NCBI GenBank assembly: GCA_032718475.1
Contig: JAUCBJ010002163.1
Location: 1 to 46,683, forward strand
Direction: 5' to 3'
From: Nemertoderma westbladi
Taxonomy: Eukaryota; Xenacoelomorpha; Nemertodermatida; Nemertodermatidae
DNA length: 46,683 nucleotides
This document shows, one piece after another, positions 1-10,476 of this stretch. Each line of letters opens with the position of its first letter. Positions within the stretch are counted from its first letter, which is position 1. Made by a program: the position numbers and the translations under genes. The notes beneath the pieces were generated by a model. It ran no database searches. It saw nothing but the letters and a program-made list of their open reading frames with translations, and was not told where the DNA came from.

Positions 1-48
1 TATAACAAATTTAATGTAATAAGAATTAAATATAATATTTTATTCCAG

Positions 49-252
49 CCTCCTCCTAACTGGCTCCGTAACCCTTCACGAAATCCCCAGGATTTTAATC
101 GTTTGTTACAACTAATTAGTCAACCAAAGAAGGAGGTTTCTTCCTTCGATGTCGCTAACGAATTCTCCGATTATATCGACAATGATGTCGATGTTGTTTC
201 CGATGCGGATAATATAAAAACTCTGTTGAAAATGCCGTACAGTGGAAGTCAG
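49..252 (+). CDS. EDRF1: EDRF1 internal exon (68 codons), upstream part of gene lies outside window
   Basis: This exon follows a consensus acceptor (TTTTATTCCAG, ending at 48) and ends at CAG/gtgtgt (donor at 253), phase 0 at both ends. The translation opens PPPNWLRNPSRNPQDF and ends DADNIKTLLKMPYSGSQ. It matches the conserved N-terminal part of erythroid differentiation-related factor 1, where a WLRNP motif and a DVDVVSDA-NIK-LLK-PYS motif are family hallmarks. The start codon and roughly the first tens of residues must lie upstream of base 1. The assignment rests on remembered family similarity together with correct phase to the next two exons. Confidence 0.9.
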
Positions 253-469
253 GTGTGTTAGATCGCAGATATGGGAGAAATTGGGTTATCTTATTGTTCT
301 CTTATCATTTAAATTAAGCATCTTATATTACCGGTATATAAGGTGGATAGATATGCCTTTATCCAGAAATTATTTTATTTTGAATTTCTTATATTTTTCA
401 GTTTAATAGATCGCTTCTTTTGTTATCGATGTTATTTACCTACGGAATAGCTTGATTAGAAACATGTAC

Positions 470-1544
470 TCCTTGGTACAGAACCCCCCCCCCCCCCCTT
501 GGTACAGAAACCTGTCCCCCTCGGTACTGAACCCCCCCCCCCCCCCCCCTTGGTACAGAAACCTGTCCCCCTCGGTACTGAAACCTGCCCCCCTTGGTAC
601 ATAAACCCGCCCCCCTTGGTACAGAACCCTGCCCCCTTGGTACATAAACCCGCCCCCCTTGGTGCAGAATCCTGCCCCCTTGGTACAGAAACCCGTCGTC
701 CCCCCTTAGTACGAAATCCTGCCCCCCTTGGTAAAGAATCCCACCCCCCTTGGTACCTTAGTACAGAACTCTGCCTCCTTGGTACATAACCCCCCCCCCC
801 CCCCCCTTAGTACAGTAACCCGCCCCCCTTGGTAAAGAATCCCGCCCCCCTTGGTACGAAATCCTGCCCCCCTTGGTACAGTAACCCGCCCCCCTTGGTA
901 AAGAATCCCGCCCCCTTGGTACAGAACCCTGCCCCCTTGGTACATAAACTCTCCCCCTTAGTACGGAAACCCGCCCCCCTTGGTACAGAATCCTGCCCCC
1001 TTTGGTACAGAATCATGCCCCCCTTGGTACCGAAACCCGCCCCCTTTGTACAGAATCCTTCCCCCTTGGTACAGAAACCTGTCCCCCACGGTACAGAAAC
1101 CCGCCCCTCTCGGTACAGAAACCTGCCCCCTTGGTACTTTAATCCCCCCCTTTGGTACAGAAACCCGCCCCCTTATGTACAGAAACCTGCCCCCCTTGGT
1201 ACAGAAACCCGCCCCCCTTGGTACAGAATCCTGCCCCCCTTGGTACAGAAACCCGCACCCTTTGTACAGAATCCTGCCCCCTTGGTACAGAAACCTGTCC
1301 CCTACGGTACAGAAACCCGCCCCCTTCGGTACAGAAACCTGCCCCCTTGGTACTTTAATCCTCCCCCTTTGGTACAGAAACCCGCCCCCTTTGGTATAGA
1401 AACATGCCCCCCTTGGTACAGAAACCTGCCACCCTTGGTACAGAAACCCGCCCCCCTCTGTACAGAAACCCGCCCCCTTGGTGCCTTGGTACAGAAACCC
1501 GCCCCCCTTGGTACAGAAACCTGCCCCCTTGGTACAGCAACCCG
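470..1544. repeat. 21-bp C-rich minisatellite in EDRF1 intron (block 1)
   Basis: About 50 tandem copies of a 21-bp unit with consensus GGTACAGAAACCCGCCCCCTT. Common variants are CCTG for CCCG, TAAAGAATCC, and lengthened C runs (for example 485-499 and 534-549). Because 21 is a multiple of 3, long open frames appear on both strands, but these are artefacts of the repeat. The array occupies most of the intron between the exons at 49-252 and 2144-2344. Confidence 0.97.
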
Positions 1545-1871
1545 CCCATGTGAACAATAACAGGATTTCACTTCTCGGTCGACTTTTTATTGGAATTTTA
1601 TATATGAAGATTTTTTATTTTTTTTAATTTATCTTTATTAAGTGTTTTATAGCGTTTATTTCTGTCTTATAACCTGTACATGTACTAATTCGTTTATTGT
1701 TTTGGTTAGATTCAGCCCTTCTGTAACCTGTGTTTTTGGTGAAAACCAGGTATTCTTCACATGAGGGTAACTGCAAAGTGAAATATAACGGCAGAAAGTC
1801 TGGTATTCTTCATATGGGGGTAACTGCAAAGTGAAATATAATGGCAGAAAGTCTGTTATTCTTCACATGGG
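1545..1871. mobile_element. Small inverted-repeat element (MITE-like) inserted in the minisatellite
   Basis: The ends are inverted repeats: CCCATGTGAACAATAACAG at 1545-1563 and CTGTTATTCTTCACATGGG at 1853-1871 (19 bp, one mismatch). Minisatellite units lie on both sides, so this non-repeat block of about 327 bp interrupts the array. Near the right end a unit of about 53 bp (GTATTCTTCACATG... through GCAGAAAGTCTG) is tandemly repeated about 2.3 times from 1750, so the terminal sequence has been duplicated internally. No coding capacity is seen. The target duplication cannot be read because the flank is repetitive. Confidence 0.6.
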
Positions 1872-2092
1872 CCCAGAAACCCGTCCCCCTTTGTACAGAA
1901 ACCCGCCCCCTTGGTGCCTTGGTACAGAAACCTGCCACCCTTGGTACAGAAACCTGCCCCCTTGGTACAGAAACCCGCCCCCTTGGTGCCTTAGTACAGA
2001 AACCCGCCCCCCTTGGTACAGAAACCTGCCCCTTGGTACTGAAACCTGCTCCCCTTTGTACAGAAACCCGCCCCTCCCTTTGGTACTGAAAC
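1872..2092. repeat. 21-bp C-rich minisatellite in EDRF1 intron (block 2)
   Basis: About ten more copies of the same 21-bp unit as at 470-1544, resuming directly after the inverted-repeat element. They include truncated copies joined by GGTGCCTTGG junctions (1913-1921, 1986-1994). The array ends about 50 bases before the acceptor of the next EDRF1 exon. Confidence 0.95.
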
Positions 2093-2143
2093 CAGTACTC
2101 CATATTGGTTCCAACCTACCCTACATTGTATTTCCCCTTGCAG

Positions 2144-2344
2144 GTGTCCATGGTTGTGCATCGGGTTGGTTGCACTCTACTGTTCGATAGCCTCGATATA
2201 ACGCGACTTCTACTCAGCAACGAGATGGATAATTGGCAGTGGTTACGGAAACTCTACGTCTGTAGTATTCTTAAGGAGTTGGGAAAGGGTGAAAACATAT
2301 TGAAACAAACATCGTCGCTGTCCAAATCCAGGAAATCACTCCAG
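2144..2344 (+). CDS. EDRF1: EDRF1 internal exon (67 codons)
   Basis: The exon starts after the acceptor TTTCCCCTTGCAG (ending 2143) and ends at CTCCAG/gtgatt (donor at 2345). It is exactly 201 nt, phase 0 to phase 0. The translation begins VSMVVHRVGCTLLFDSLDI and contains NWQWLRKLY. These correspond to the EDRF1 segment (VSMAVHR-G-TLLLDELDI, then W-WLKEFY) that directly follows the PYS motif of the previous exon. The C-terminal part (GKGENILKQTSS) is less conserved. Confidence 0.9.
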
Positions 2345-3749
2345 GTGATTGTCAATAGTTGTAATAATTAATAAACCCGGTACCAAGGTCTGAATGAAAC
2401 TCCTATCTAAAAACATAATGCGATGTTAATTGTAAAGTATAAGTCAACGCTACGCTGCTTGGCTGTCATGGATGCGGGGCGGTTAATTGAAACTTTCGTT
2501 AATTTCCAATCTGTCACAGAATGCAGTAAATATATTTTAGTACAGGGAGGAAACATTACTTATGATTGTAAACAACTAATTATTTACATCTCATCTAGTA
2601 AACCCCACCTAATGTTATCAAGAGGAATCCTACGAGAGTCTGACTAGTCAGGGAGGGGAGCCGGACGCTATATTTTAGCTGGAGACGGATTTGCCTGATT
2701 ATTTTTATTGCTGATTCGATTCGATAGGCGAAGTCTCTTAAAATCCAGGTGGACGCGCTCATGTCACCGTTGGGGAATTCTACCTATGACGTACGCCATA
2801 ATCTAAAATAACCACCAGTATGGTAACTAGATCAGCTGTTCAATTTCAATCCGGGATATGATTGAATCAATCTAGGCCTTTATATACAGAGGTTCAACTT
2901 TCAATAATTATATTGTAAATAACAAAACCCCCAACACCAAAACCTCGGAAATACACCAGAATTAGGTTTGTAGCTTCTCTGATTACCAGTTTGGATTACG
3001 ACGTCATTAGCACGTCATATCCAGAATTACCCAACCAGTGATGTGAGACATGGCGACACCCACTTGGTTTTAAGATACTTGACTTGACTATACTACAGAA
3101 CCAGAATCACCAATAGAAAAATTATCAGACAAATCCGGTAAGCTCCCTCCCGGAATTAACTTACCTAATATTAGACTTACGGCTACAGTGGGTTCTGTTG
3201 TATCGTTACAGTTTGTTATTGATATCCAAGAATTATCGATATCAGTACGAGAATACACCAACATCGATCGCAATCAACTAGATATAAATCTTTCTTTGCA
3301 GTTTCGAATATAATTACGTACACTGAGTTATAATCTCGCATTGTTATAAGAATACAATACAGTTTAGGCCTTTTAAAATCCGAGCGAAAGCTGATTGTTA
3401 TGCGACGAGAACTGTGTAATGGTGCTACTGAACTACACAACGACTTGCTACTTGGAGTTATTTTATTATAAAATTTAATTATTTAATTACAAGAAAGTCG
3501 TTATATTTCTACCAAGTCACTCTGTACCACTGCACCGGGCCCAACTCTTATTAGTTTGTTATGGACGCAAAGGTATTCTAAAACGCCGTATGAAGCATTC
3601 CCACACACCACCGTAATTTTCATATTCCTAATATGAATGAATATAAATGACTGAATATAAAATACATAATATTCCAGGTAGAGGGAGTTTCATAACATAT
3701 AATTTTTCGAATTATTAATATATTGTAAACATTTATTTATACATTGCAG
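2345..3749 (+). other. EDRF1 intron without recognised content
   Basis: This is a 1.4-kb intron with a GTGATT donor and TTGCAG acceptor. I see no repeat array and no convincing exon. An open stretch from about 3066 to 3314 has no start codon, and the EDRF1 reading is in phase without it. Confidence 0.7.
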
Positions 3750-6700
3750 GAGAAGAGCATGTACTCTAAGTTACTCTACTACTACATGTCCAGTGGCGAA
3801 GGTGGGCTGCAACAATCTACGTCGGCCCTAGAAAGTTCGAGCAATGTGGTACCGGAAGCTATCCGGAGCAGTGTGGGGCCCGTGGTACCGGATACCCCGG
3901 AAGTGTTCGAGTCCGCCTTCCGGCGATCTGTTCTGTGGGAGTTCGAGGATCTCCGGATGCTCCTCGGCACCGACATGCCGATATTCGGGGGGCCCTCCCA
4001 TCCCGCCGTCAGCCTCAAACTCAGAGACGCCCGTCAGCCGATCAACATCCTCACGGGACTCGACTACTGGCTGGACAACCTCGTTAGCAACGTCCCCGAG
4101 ATGGCCATGTGTTACCACCTCGACGGTATCGTGCAGCAGTACGAGCTGATCGCCACCGAGGACATCCCCCGGCTCACCGAGGACTCCAGCTTCGCGTCCG
4201 GCGTCATCAACAACGTCGCCCACAACATCCTCAGCTTCCTCAAGGCGAACTGCGCCCGCGAGGGCCACACCTACTGGCTGTTCAAAGCGAAGAACCAGGA
4301 CGTCGTCAAGCTGTACGACCTGACTTCCCTCTGCGACGAACACGCTATTGATAACGCAGCCAACCCGTTCACAACTCCCGTCGCTATGCTACTCTACCGC
4401 GTCGCCGATAACATCTTCACTCGCGGTTGCTGGTCCCGCAAGGATCGATCCTCTATGTACTCGTTGCTAAGCAACTGCCTGTCGTTGCTAGACCGCGAGA
4501 AGCACCCCGAGATGACGGCGAATGTGTGTCTCCGACTCTCGGACCTCCTCGTCCCCGACAACCAATTGGAGGACAGCGAGTCCTCCAGTGACAGTGTCAC
4601 CTCGTCCGAGGAGAGCGACGACGACTCCTTGGTTGGCATAGAGACTCTCAGGGATGACGTCATCCCGTTAACCAACAGCGTCGACGTTAAAACTCTCTGT
4701 TTGCCGCGGGACGTTAAAGGCGTCCCGTATAAGTTAGCGCCTCTAGTGGGCGACTTAGAGGAGCGCTGCTCGTTGGCTGTAGACCGGATTCTAGAGGGAT
4801 TAAACGCTCTTGTTGACTTGGAACCGGTTTCCCCCAACCGGAACCGACAGCTGGTCGGCAGTCCGCTGGCCGCCGCCCGGGAGTTGAACCCCGTTCATTG
4901 TAACCAAGGGGACACGGTTCGCTCGTTGCTTCGTAAAGCCATCGCCGTGCTCGTCCAACACGCGCGCTTATACATGCAGCACAATGAGTATGTCGTCGCT
5001 ATGGGTTACCTTGGTGACGCGCTCGATATCGGCGAGTTGTTGGGCGTTGCGAGTCACGTTGCCATGGTGGCTGAAGCGCTGAAGCTGGCGGGGGATTGTC
5101 ACGTGATGGGCGCGATGGACGGGGAGGGGCGCTGCGACGGTGGCAGGCGCGCGCACCAGAAACTCCTCAATATCGCGAGGAAAATCGGCGGAAATCGTCT
5201 GAGGCTGTTGTCGGAAGATCAGTCTGGTGATGTTCCGGCTCTTCGTACTTCCAATACTGATTGTGATACTCTAATTCGAGATATTCCTCGTTCCGAAATT
5301 CCATCGCGCGATATCCCCCGAACCAACCTCCCCCAGGACTCCGACGCCTGGTCTACGACCTACTGCACTCCCCGCTCGGACCCCGAATCCCGTCTCTCCA
5401 ACGCCCTCTGTTGCTACGAATCGGCACTCTCTCTGGACCCAGCGGACGCCTCCACCCTCACCCGACGACTGGGCTCCGTTAACAACGAACTCGGCAAGTT
5501 GTACTTGGAGCGGTTGTTATCCGCGTTGGACTCCGACACCGATGGACTCGATCCCGGGGCGACGCGGATTAAAGACGCGAGTTTCCGCCACTTCAGCCGC
5601 TCGTGGGAACACTTCGAGAAGGTCGCGGACCGCCTCAACTCCGCCCTGGTCTACAACAACGGAGCCCGTCTGCAGCGCATCTGGGCGGCCAATCAGTGTC
5701 CAGCGCAGCCCATGTCCGCGGCTACAAAGAAGGTCTACGTTAAATCGATCCGCCTTTACCAACAGGCGTTGCTCTGCCTCGAGTACGAGGAGCTTCGCTC
5801 TGACGTCATATCGGATATCCGGTCGGCTATTACGTGGGACTTGTGTTCCACCTACTTCGATATGGCCACCTCCTTCCAGGATTACTCCCCGTTGCAAACA
5901 ACATCGCAGGAAAGTCTAGAGGAGGAGATCGTTAATTATTTCTCCAAGTGTTTGTCTTTGTGTCAGAGTTTGATGGCCAAATTGCCTTCTGACGGTGCGG
6001 CAACATCCATTGTAGGAAGTGGGGATCAGGCCCCTAGCGGTTCGTCCGAGAATGTACCCCCTAGCGGTAAGACTGCGAACCCGCCCCCTAGCGGTTCCTC
6101 CGTGACTCCGCCCCCTAGTGGTGCGTCAGTGACCCCGCCCCCTGGCGGCGCGTCAGTGACTCCGCCCCCTAGCGCCGGTTCCCGGTACCCGCGCTCCCAC
6201 AACGAGGCCTCCTTCCGGGCCGCCATCGTCCACCACAGACTCGCGTCGCTGTACCACAACCGTCTGCGGAGTCGCGGCACCGCAGACGGACAGAGTCGCC
6301 AGTTGCGGAGCCGATGCGAGTCGCACTACCGCCAATCAGCTGAGTTACTAGACCCACAGAGAGACCCCCTGGTGCTACTCCGAGTGAAACTAGAATCGGT
6401 CGCCTTGTACGAACACAGACTCCACACTCTAACTAGTCCCACAGTTAAGTACCAAACATTGAACTTGGTTATGAAGGCTTTGTGCGAATCCCAACCAGCT
6501 GTGGTCGGCCTGGGAAATAGCGAACAGAATCTAAAGCAGTTGTTGTTAAGCGATTCAGAACCATTAAAGTTAACAGAAACTAAAAACCAAATAACCCCTT
6601 TGATTGCAACTCAATCGGACAGTGACGTCACAGATGTAAGCGAGCCCAAAACGTCATCGGAATGCCGTTACCTACTACAGGTTCTTACAGCGCGATTACG

Positions 6701-6905
6701 TCATACACTCCTTACTATAATTAAACTTATCTACCAATCAAAATCGTCCTCTAAATCTTATCTTCTAAATGAATTTAAGCCCATATATGGGGCGTCTATA
6801 AAACTATTGGATTGTCCCCGCAATAAAGCTGATTTGGCTGCTCTCTGCGACGCGTTTGCGCGATACAATAAACTTTCCGATTCAGTAAAATTGGCCTGTT
6901 TATAA
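3750..6905 (+). CDS. EDRF1: EDRF1 terminal coding exon (1051 codons)
   Basis: The exon follows the acceptor TACATTGCAG (ending 3749) and stays open to TAA at 6903-6905. With the two upstream exons it gives 1186 visible residues, close to the usual family length of about 1.2 kb codons. Early in the exon are the EDRF1 signatures FEDLRMLLGTDMPIFGG, PAVSLKLRD, INILTGLDYWLDNL and NILSFLKANC-EGHTYWLF. TPR-like helical repeats follow (around 5400-5500 and 5740-5960), and a late segment AAIVHHRLASLYHNRLRS matches the family C-terminal region. EDRF1 is a TPR protein linked in vertebrates to globin and erythroid gene expression; its role in invertebrates is not well defined. Odd points: about 3.2 kb of coding sequence in one exon, and a proline/serine pentapeptide-type insertion (about 6030-6175, PPPSGASVT-like units) between TPR segments. 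Codon use is GC-rich in the first half and AT-richer after about 6400. Confidence 0.93.
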   Translation, partial: EKSMYSKLLYYYMSSGEGGLQQSTSALESSSNVVPEAIRSSVGPVVPDTPEVFESAFRRSVLWEFEDLRMLLGTDMPIFGGPSHPAVSLKLRDARQPINILTGLDYWLDNLVSNVPEMAMCYHLDGIVQQYELIATEDIPRLTEDSSFASGVINNVAHNILSFLKANCAREGHTYWLFKAKNQDVVKLYDLTSLCDEHAIDNAANPFTTPVAMLLYRVADNIFTRGCWSRKDRSSMYSLLSNCLSLLDREKHPEMTANVCLRLSDLLVPDNQLEDSESSSDSVTSSEESDDDSLVGIETLRDDVIPLTNSVDVKTLCLPRDVKGVPYKLAPLVGDLEERCSLAVDRILEGLNALVDLEPVSPNRNRQLVGSPLAAARELNPVHCNQGDTVRSLLRKAIAVLVQHARLYMQHNEYVVAMGYLGDALDIGELLGVASHVAMVAEALKLAGDCHVMGAMDGEGRCDGGRRAHQKLLNIARKIGGNRLRLLSEDQSGDVPALRTSNTDCDTLIRDIPRSEIPSRDIPRTNLPQDSDAWSTTYCTPRSDPESRLSNALCCYESALSLDPADASTLTRRLGSVNNELGKLYLERLLSALDSDTDGLDPGATRIKDASFRHFSRSWEHFEKVADRLNSALVYNNGARLQRIWAANQCPAQPMSAATKKVYVKSIRLYQQALLCLEYEELRSDVISDIRSAITWDLCSTYFDMATSFQDYSPLQTTSQESLEEEIVNYFSKCLSLCQSLMAKLPSDGAATSIVGSGDQAPSGSSENVPPSGKTANPPPSGSSVTPPPSGASVTPPPGGASVTPPPSAGSRYPRSHNEASFRAAIVHHRLASLYHNRLRSRGTADGQSRQLRSRCESHYRQSAELLDPQRDPLVLLRVKLESVALYEHRLHTLTSPTVKYQTLNLVMKALCESQPAVVGLGNSEQNLKQLLLSDSEPLKLTETKNQITPLIATQSDSDVTDVSEPKTSSECRYLLQVLTARLRHTLLTIIKLIYQSKSSSKSYLLNEFKPIYGASIKLLDCPRNKADLAALCDAFARYNKLSDSVKLACL

Positions 6906-7673
6906 TGAATATTTGTTTCCCCTACTTTGGAGTAAAATTTTGGCAACTACGATGATAAGAGTTAAACAGTTCATAATATTTCATGATTATTATTTATTTT
7001 TACACGGATCTGTTTTTCCTTGTACAAATTTACTGTATATATTTCGATGTTTGTGAATTATTACAATTATTAATTACTCATCTGTGTATCATAGGTGCTG
7101 TTTGGGGAGTAAAATCTATTTAATAAAGTATTAGTTCAGTATAATTAATAAGGAAGAAGTTGTAACCTGTAAATTTAATTTAATGCCACAAGACCTCTGC
7201 GTTCTGCTGTTTTGATTGGATAAATGTTTAATTTTATTACTTTTCAGTTCATAGCAACAGGGCCGCGTTTATCGTCTCAACACTTCTAGACTATTTTATA
7301 TTGGGTTTGACATGTTTTTGAAATAGGTGTCTCATGTCGTACTGCAGTTATTTAAGAAGGTCTGATGTTTTAAACACTATAAATATTTAATTGAGTTGTG
7401 TTCTAGAATTTTTATAGAAGTTGAATTAGCCTCGCGCAGATGATTAAACTTGCAACATTAAATCCCAGGGTAATCCCAGGGTCTCAATTCCTCATCAATC
7501 AATTTTAACTGTTAGTATGCGTAAGCGGCGTATAAGGCCCGCTATTTATCGGTACCATCAACCAGTCGACCTGGGCGATAGACACCTTTTCAAATGCAAC
7601 TAAAGACTGCCTGTTCAGTAGAAGTGGAATGAATAGAAGTATGAGTGTCAGGGGAGAGTATGGCTAAACCTAT
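6906..7673. other. EDRF1 3' flank, nothing further recognised
   Basis: AT-rich 3' untranslated and intergenic DNA. Apart from AATAAA at 7122 I see no gene or repeat. There is a short local duplication (AATCCCAGGGT twice, about 7461-7483). Confidence 0.6.
7122..7127 (+). promoter_or_regulatory. Polyadenylation signal for EDRF1
   Basis: AATAAA lies 217 bases after the EDRF1 stop codon in an AT-rich 3' flank, with GT/T-rich sequence shortly downstream. It is the most plausible 3' end signal of the gene. Confidence 0.6.
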
Positions 7674-7721
7674 TAGCGCTACTGAAGAGGCCTGATAGGC
7701 CGAAACGTACGTATAGCGCTG
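7674..7721 (+). ncRNA. Type I hammerhead ribozyme
   Basis: All core parts are present in order. Stem I 5' strand is TAGCGCTA (7674-7681), followed by core CTGAAGA (7682-7688, consensus CUGANGA). Stem II is GGCC (7689-7692), loop TGATA, GGCC (7698-7701). Core GAAA is at 7702-7705. Stem III is only two base pairs (A7705-C7706 with G7711-T7712) closing a GTAC loop. The cleavage triplet is GTA (7711-7713). Stem I 3' strand TAGCGCTG (7714-7721) pairs with the 5' strand (seven Watson-Crick pairs plus one wobble). Predicted cleavage is after A7713. Type I hammerheads with a minimal stem III are known from Penelope-like elements and retrozymes. No coding part of such an element is recognisable here, so this is probably a solo remnant. 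Confidence 0.85.
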
Positions 7722-7873
7722 GTTCAACCCCCGGTGACGCGCTTTCTCATTTATTCTAAAAATGATTATTAGAGGTCTAAATGTAGTGTGTAGCTGAGTA
7801 CCGCAACAATGATAAACTTTATCTCCTGGTCCTACTGAAATACAATCAACCAACAATAAACACGCATAGTTGT

Positions 7874-8190
7874 GGGGCGAGCCTCGAAGTGGGCGAAGCC
7901 TTAGCATGTTGGTGCCATTGGCGAGTTGTCTGTCGTCGTCGTCTGTCGTCGTAAATTTTTGATCGCTAATAACTCGGTTATTCCTTGATGAAATTAAACG
8001 AAACTTGGTATTTATGTAGTCAGTCAAAAGTTTAGAAAGAATCTGAAGTTTGGTAAAAAAACGAACGATCGCAACGAGGCACAAGAGGAGGAAGAGTATT
8101 GTGTTGAAGACTTCTGACTAACGGCAGACAACTCGTTAATGGTGCCCATATGCTAAAGGCTTTGCTCACTTCGTGCTGCGCGAAGGCCCC
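7874..8190. mobile_element. Non-autonomous inverted-repeat element (MITE)
   Basis: Imperfect terminal inverted repeats of about 60-70 bp lie at 7874-7936 and 8120-8190. Shared words are CGAAGTG, AAGCCTTAGCAT / AAGCCTTTAGCAT, CCATT and CGAGTTGTCTG, with GGGGC/GCCCC at the tips. Weaker pairing (ATAGTTG with AACTATG) continues outward to about 7865-8205. The internal part is AT-rich with no protein. A superfamily cannot be assigned because no clear target duplication is visible. Confidence 0.7.
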
Positions 8191-8440
8191 ATGAACGTGT
8201 AACTATGTATGACAAGTTTCAGGTATGTTTTTTAAGTGATTGAAATACAATAATGTCCCGTTCGTTATCTACTAATATGCTAAGCTGAATGAATGCTGGT
8301 TAACTTTAGTTTTTATTTTTACCTCGGTGCATGGAGGGATATTTTTAAACCTTCTATCTGTTTTCGTCTGTTTTCCATACATTCCAAGAGTTTTCGCCAT
8401 TTTTCGTCTCTTGTCACGTCACGATCTGATACTATCCTAT
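8191..8440. other. Unassigned AT-rich spacer
   Basis: Intergenic DNA between the inverted-repeat element and the 204-bp repeat. Nothing is recognised. Confidence 0.5.
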
Positions 8441-9192
8441 TCAAACTTAATTTAAAATATATCGAATATTCTGCTAAGTCTGTCTGGGTTGTTTCTTCCG
8501 TGTTTAATTAGGCTCAGACATTTTGGGATTAAAATTTTCCATACAATTTATTATGTTATCTTATTTATTAAGGTTTTAGTATCACATGGGGTGACATAAT
8601 TATATAAAGATGACCAAATATGGTCATCTCAAAATCCATACGCCAACAAATTTAATTTATAATGCTACGAAATTCTGCTTGAAAGTCTGGATAGTGACTT
8701 CCGTGTTTAAATGGGCTCAGACTTTTAGGGATTAACATTTTTTCATACAATTTATGATCATATCTTATTTATTTAGTTTTTAGTATCACATGGGGTGACA
8801 TAATTATATAAAGATGACCAAATATGGTCATCTCAAAATCCATACGCCAACAAATTTAATTTATAATGCTACGAAATTCTGCTTGAAAGTCTGGATAGTG
8901 ACTTCCGTGTTTAAATGGGCTCAGACTTTTAGGGATTAACATTTTTTCATACAATTTATGATCATATCTTATTTATTTAGTTTTTAGTATCACATGAGGC
9001 GACATAAGTGGAAAGATTACCAAATATAAACAACTCAACATCCATACAAATTGAACTTATAACGCATCGAAACTTCTGCTAAGTCTGTAGTGACTGTGTG
9101 TGTCTTCCGTGTTTAATTAGGATCAGACTTGCGGGATTAATATTTTGAGTAGAATTTATGATCATATCTTAATTATCAAAGATTCAGTATGT
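8441..9192. repeat. 204-bp tandem repeat, about 3.7 copies
   Basis: The landmark AGTATCACATG recurs with exact 204-bp spacing; its ATCACATG part starts at 8581, 8785 and 8989. The two central copies (8581-8988) are nearly identical, while the partial copy before and the one after are clearly diverged (e.g. CACATGAGGCGACAT). The shared segment TTCCGTGTTTAA-TGGGCTCAGACTT marks each copy. The pattern indicates a recent duplication inside an older array. No coding capacity is seen. Confidence 0.9.
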
Positions 9193-9468
9193 TGAGATAT
9201 TAATAAATATGAACAAATATCTCAATGCCATAAATATAAGTATAAAATGGGGTTGGGAAACATTCTGCAGCATTAGACATTTTTATACTTTTTGAAACAT
9301 CAAAAGTTTCATGATTTTGGCTCAGTAGAAATTCTGATTTCTCTACACACTCACATCGAGTAACCAACAAATCGGGACTCTGAAACTGTTACTCTACACA
9401 AAAGGTAAATAATTGTTACACTACAGTATTAACTTATTTAATTTAATTCCTTTCATGCCACGGCTTGG
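9193..9468. other. Unassigned spacer
   Basis: AT-rich intergenic DNA. Nothing is recognised. Confidence 0.5.
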
Positions 9469-10190
9469 TACGGTGGCTGAATTCGGCCTTCAAAATTAAT
9501 TATTATATGAAAACACGTTTTAGGATGATGTTGTTAAATTAATTATATTATGAATACAATTCTGACGTTTGAGAATGAGAACGTATTTGAATTCCCCCCC
9601 CCCCCCCCCCCCCCGTAATATGCAACACCAAATACGTGTTTTCATAATAATAATTAATTTTTCAACTTTATCCAAAAAAATGTTTTCATAATATTATTAA
9701 TTTTATTTATTTGTGTGGAATTAATTTCGCACTACCAAATCGCCAGGGCGACATATTTCCCATCTTTATATCGCAGTGCGACATTATTTCTCTGTAAGTC
9801 CCTACATACGCCATACACTTTTACAGTTATTTCCAATAAATCCAATATGTCAAACGCGTCATAAATAGGTTTTTTTTAGAAAGTTTAAATGCATAACAAC
9901 AAATAATTCCCCACAAATAAATAAAATTAGATTCGCCATTCGTTCATAATTAGATCTTTAAAGCTTTACGGCCGACGTTATGTTATTTACCTCGCTGTGG
10001 CTCGGGAAACAAAATCACTCGTGCTGTAAAGCTATAAATTGCTATTTTATGAACAATGACGTATAGGCCCTACTATACGACATTAAACTACAACTTCAAC
10101 TTCACCACTTCAACTATTACAACTACATTACAATTACAACTTCAACCAAAAACGTGTTTTCATTTAATTTGGCGGAATTCAGCCACCGTA
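9469..10190. mobile_element. Non-autonomous DNA transposon with about 50-bp terminal inverted repeats
   Basis: The left end TACGGTGGCTGAATTC (9469) is the reverse complement of the right end GAATTCAGCCACCGTA (ending 10190). The match continues inward through AAATTAAT and ATGAAAACACGTTTT, giving about 45-50 bp of imperfect inverted repeat. A further inverted copy of the subterminal motif (ACGTGTTTTCAT) lies near 9630, next to a C run at 9595-9615. The outermost TA on both sides could be a target duplication. The element is about 722 bp with no transposase. Confidence 0.7.
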
Positions 10191-10476
10191 CATTTGGCGC
10201 ACTTTAATTATTTTCACATGCAAAAAAAACGAAAAAAATCGATAGCTATTTCACCGCAATTACAAAATTACTTAAACTACTACAGTTTTCGTAGTAATTT
10301 AGAATATTATTTTACTCAATAAATATATTAGCAGTGGGGCAAAGTAATTTTTTATACATTACTTTTTGATATGCAGGGAAATTTTGAATTGAAACAAGTT
10401 ACACGAATTTAATGTGTAAAGCACCAAAAAGTGTAATGAATAATTAATTATCTTATAAAATACTCATCATCGTGTA

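Noticed and set aside
470-2092. Frames of 60-240 codons in the EDRF1 intron
   Set aside because: Products of the C-rich 21-bp repeat; bounded by EDRF1 exons and with no conserved domain.
3066-3314. Open stretch of about 80 codons in the last EDRF1 intron
   Set aside because: No start codon and no match to EDRF1, which is in phase without it; could be chance or a very old remnant.
7590-8084. 164-codon reverse-strand frame
   Set aside because: Spans the hammerhead and half of an inverted-repeat element; composition and lack of domains indicate chance.
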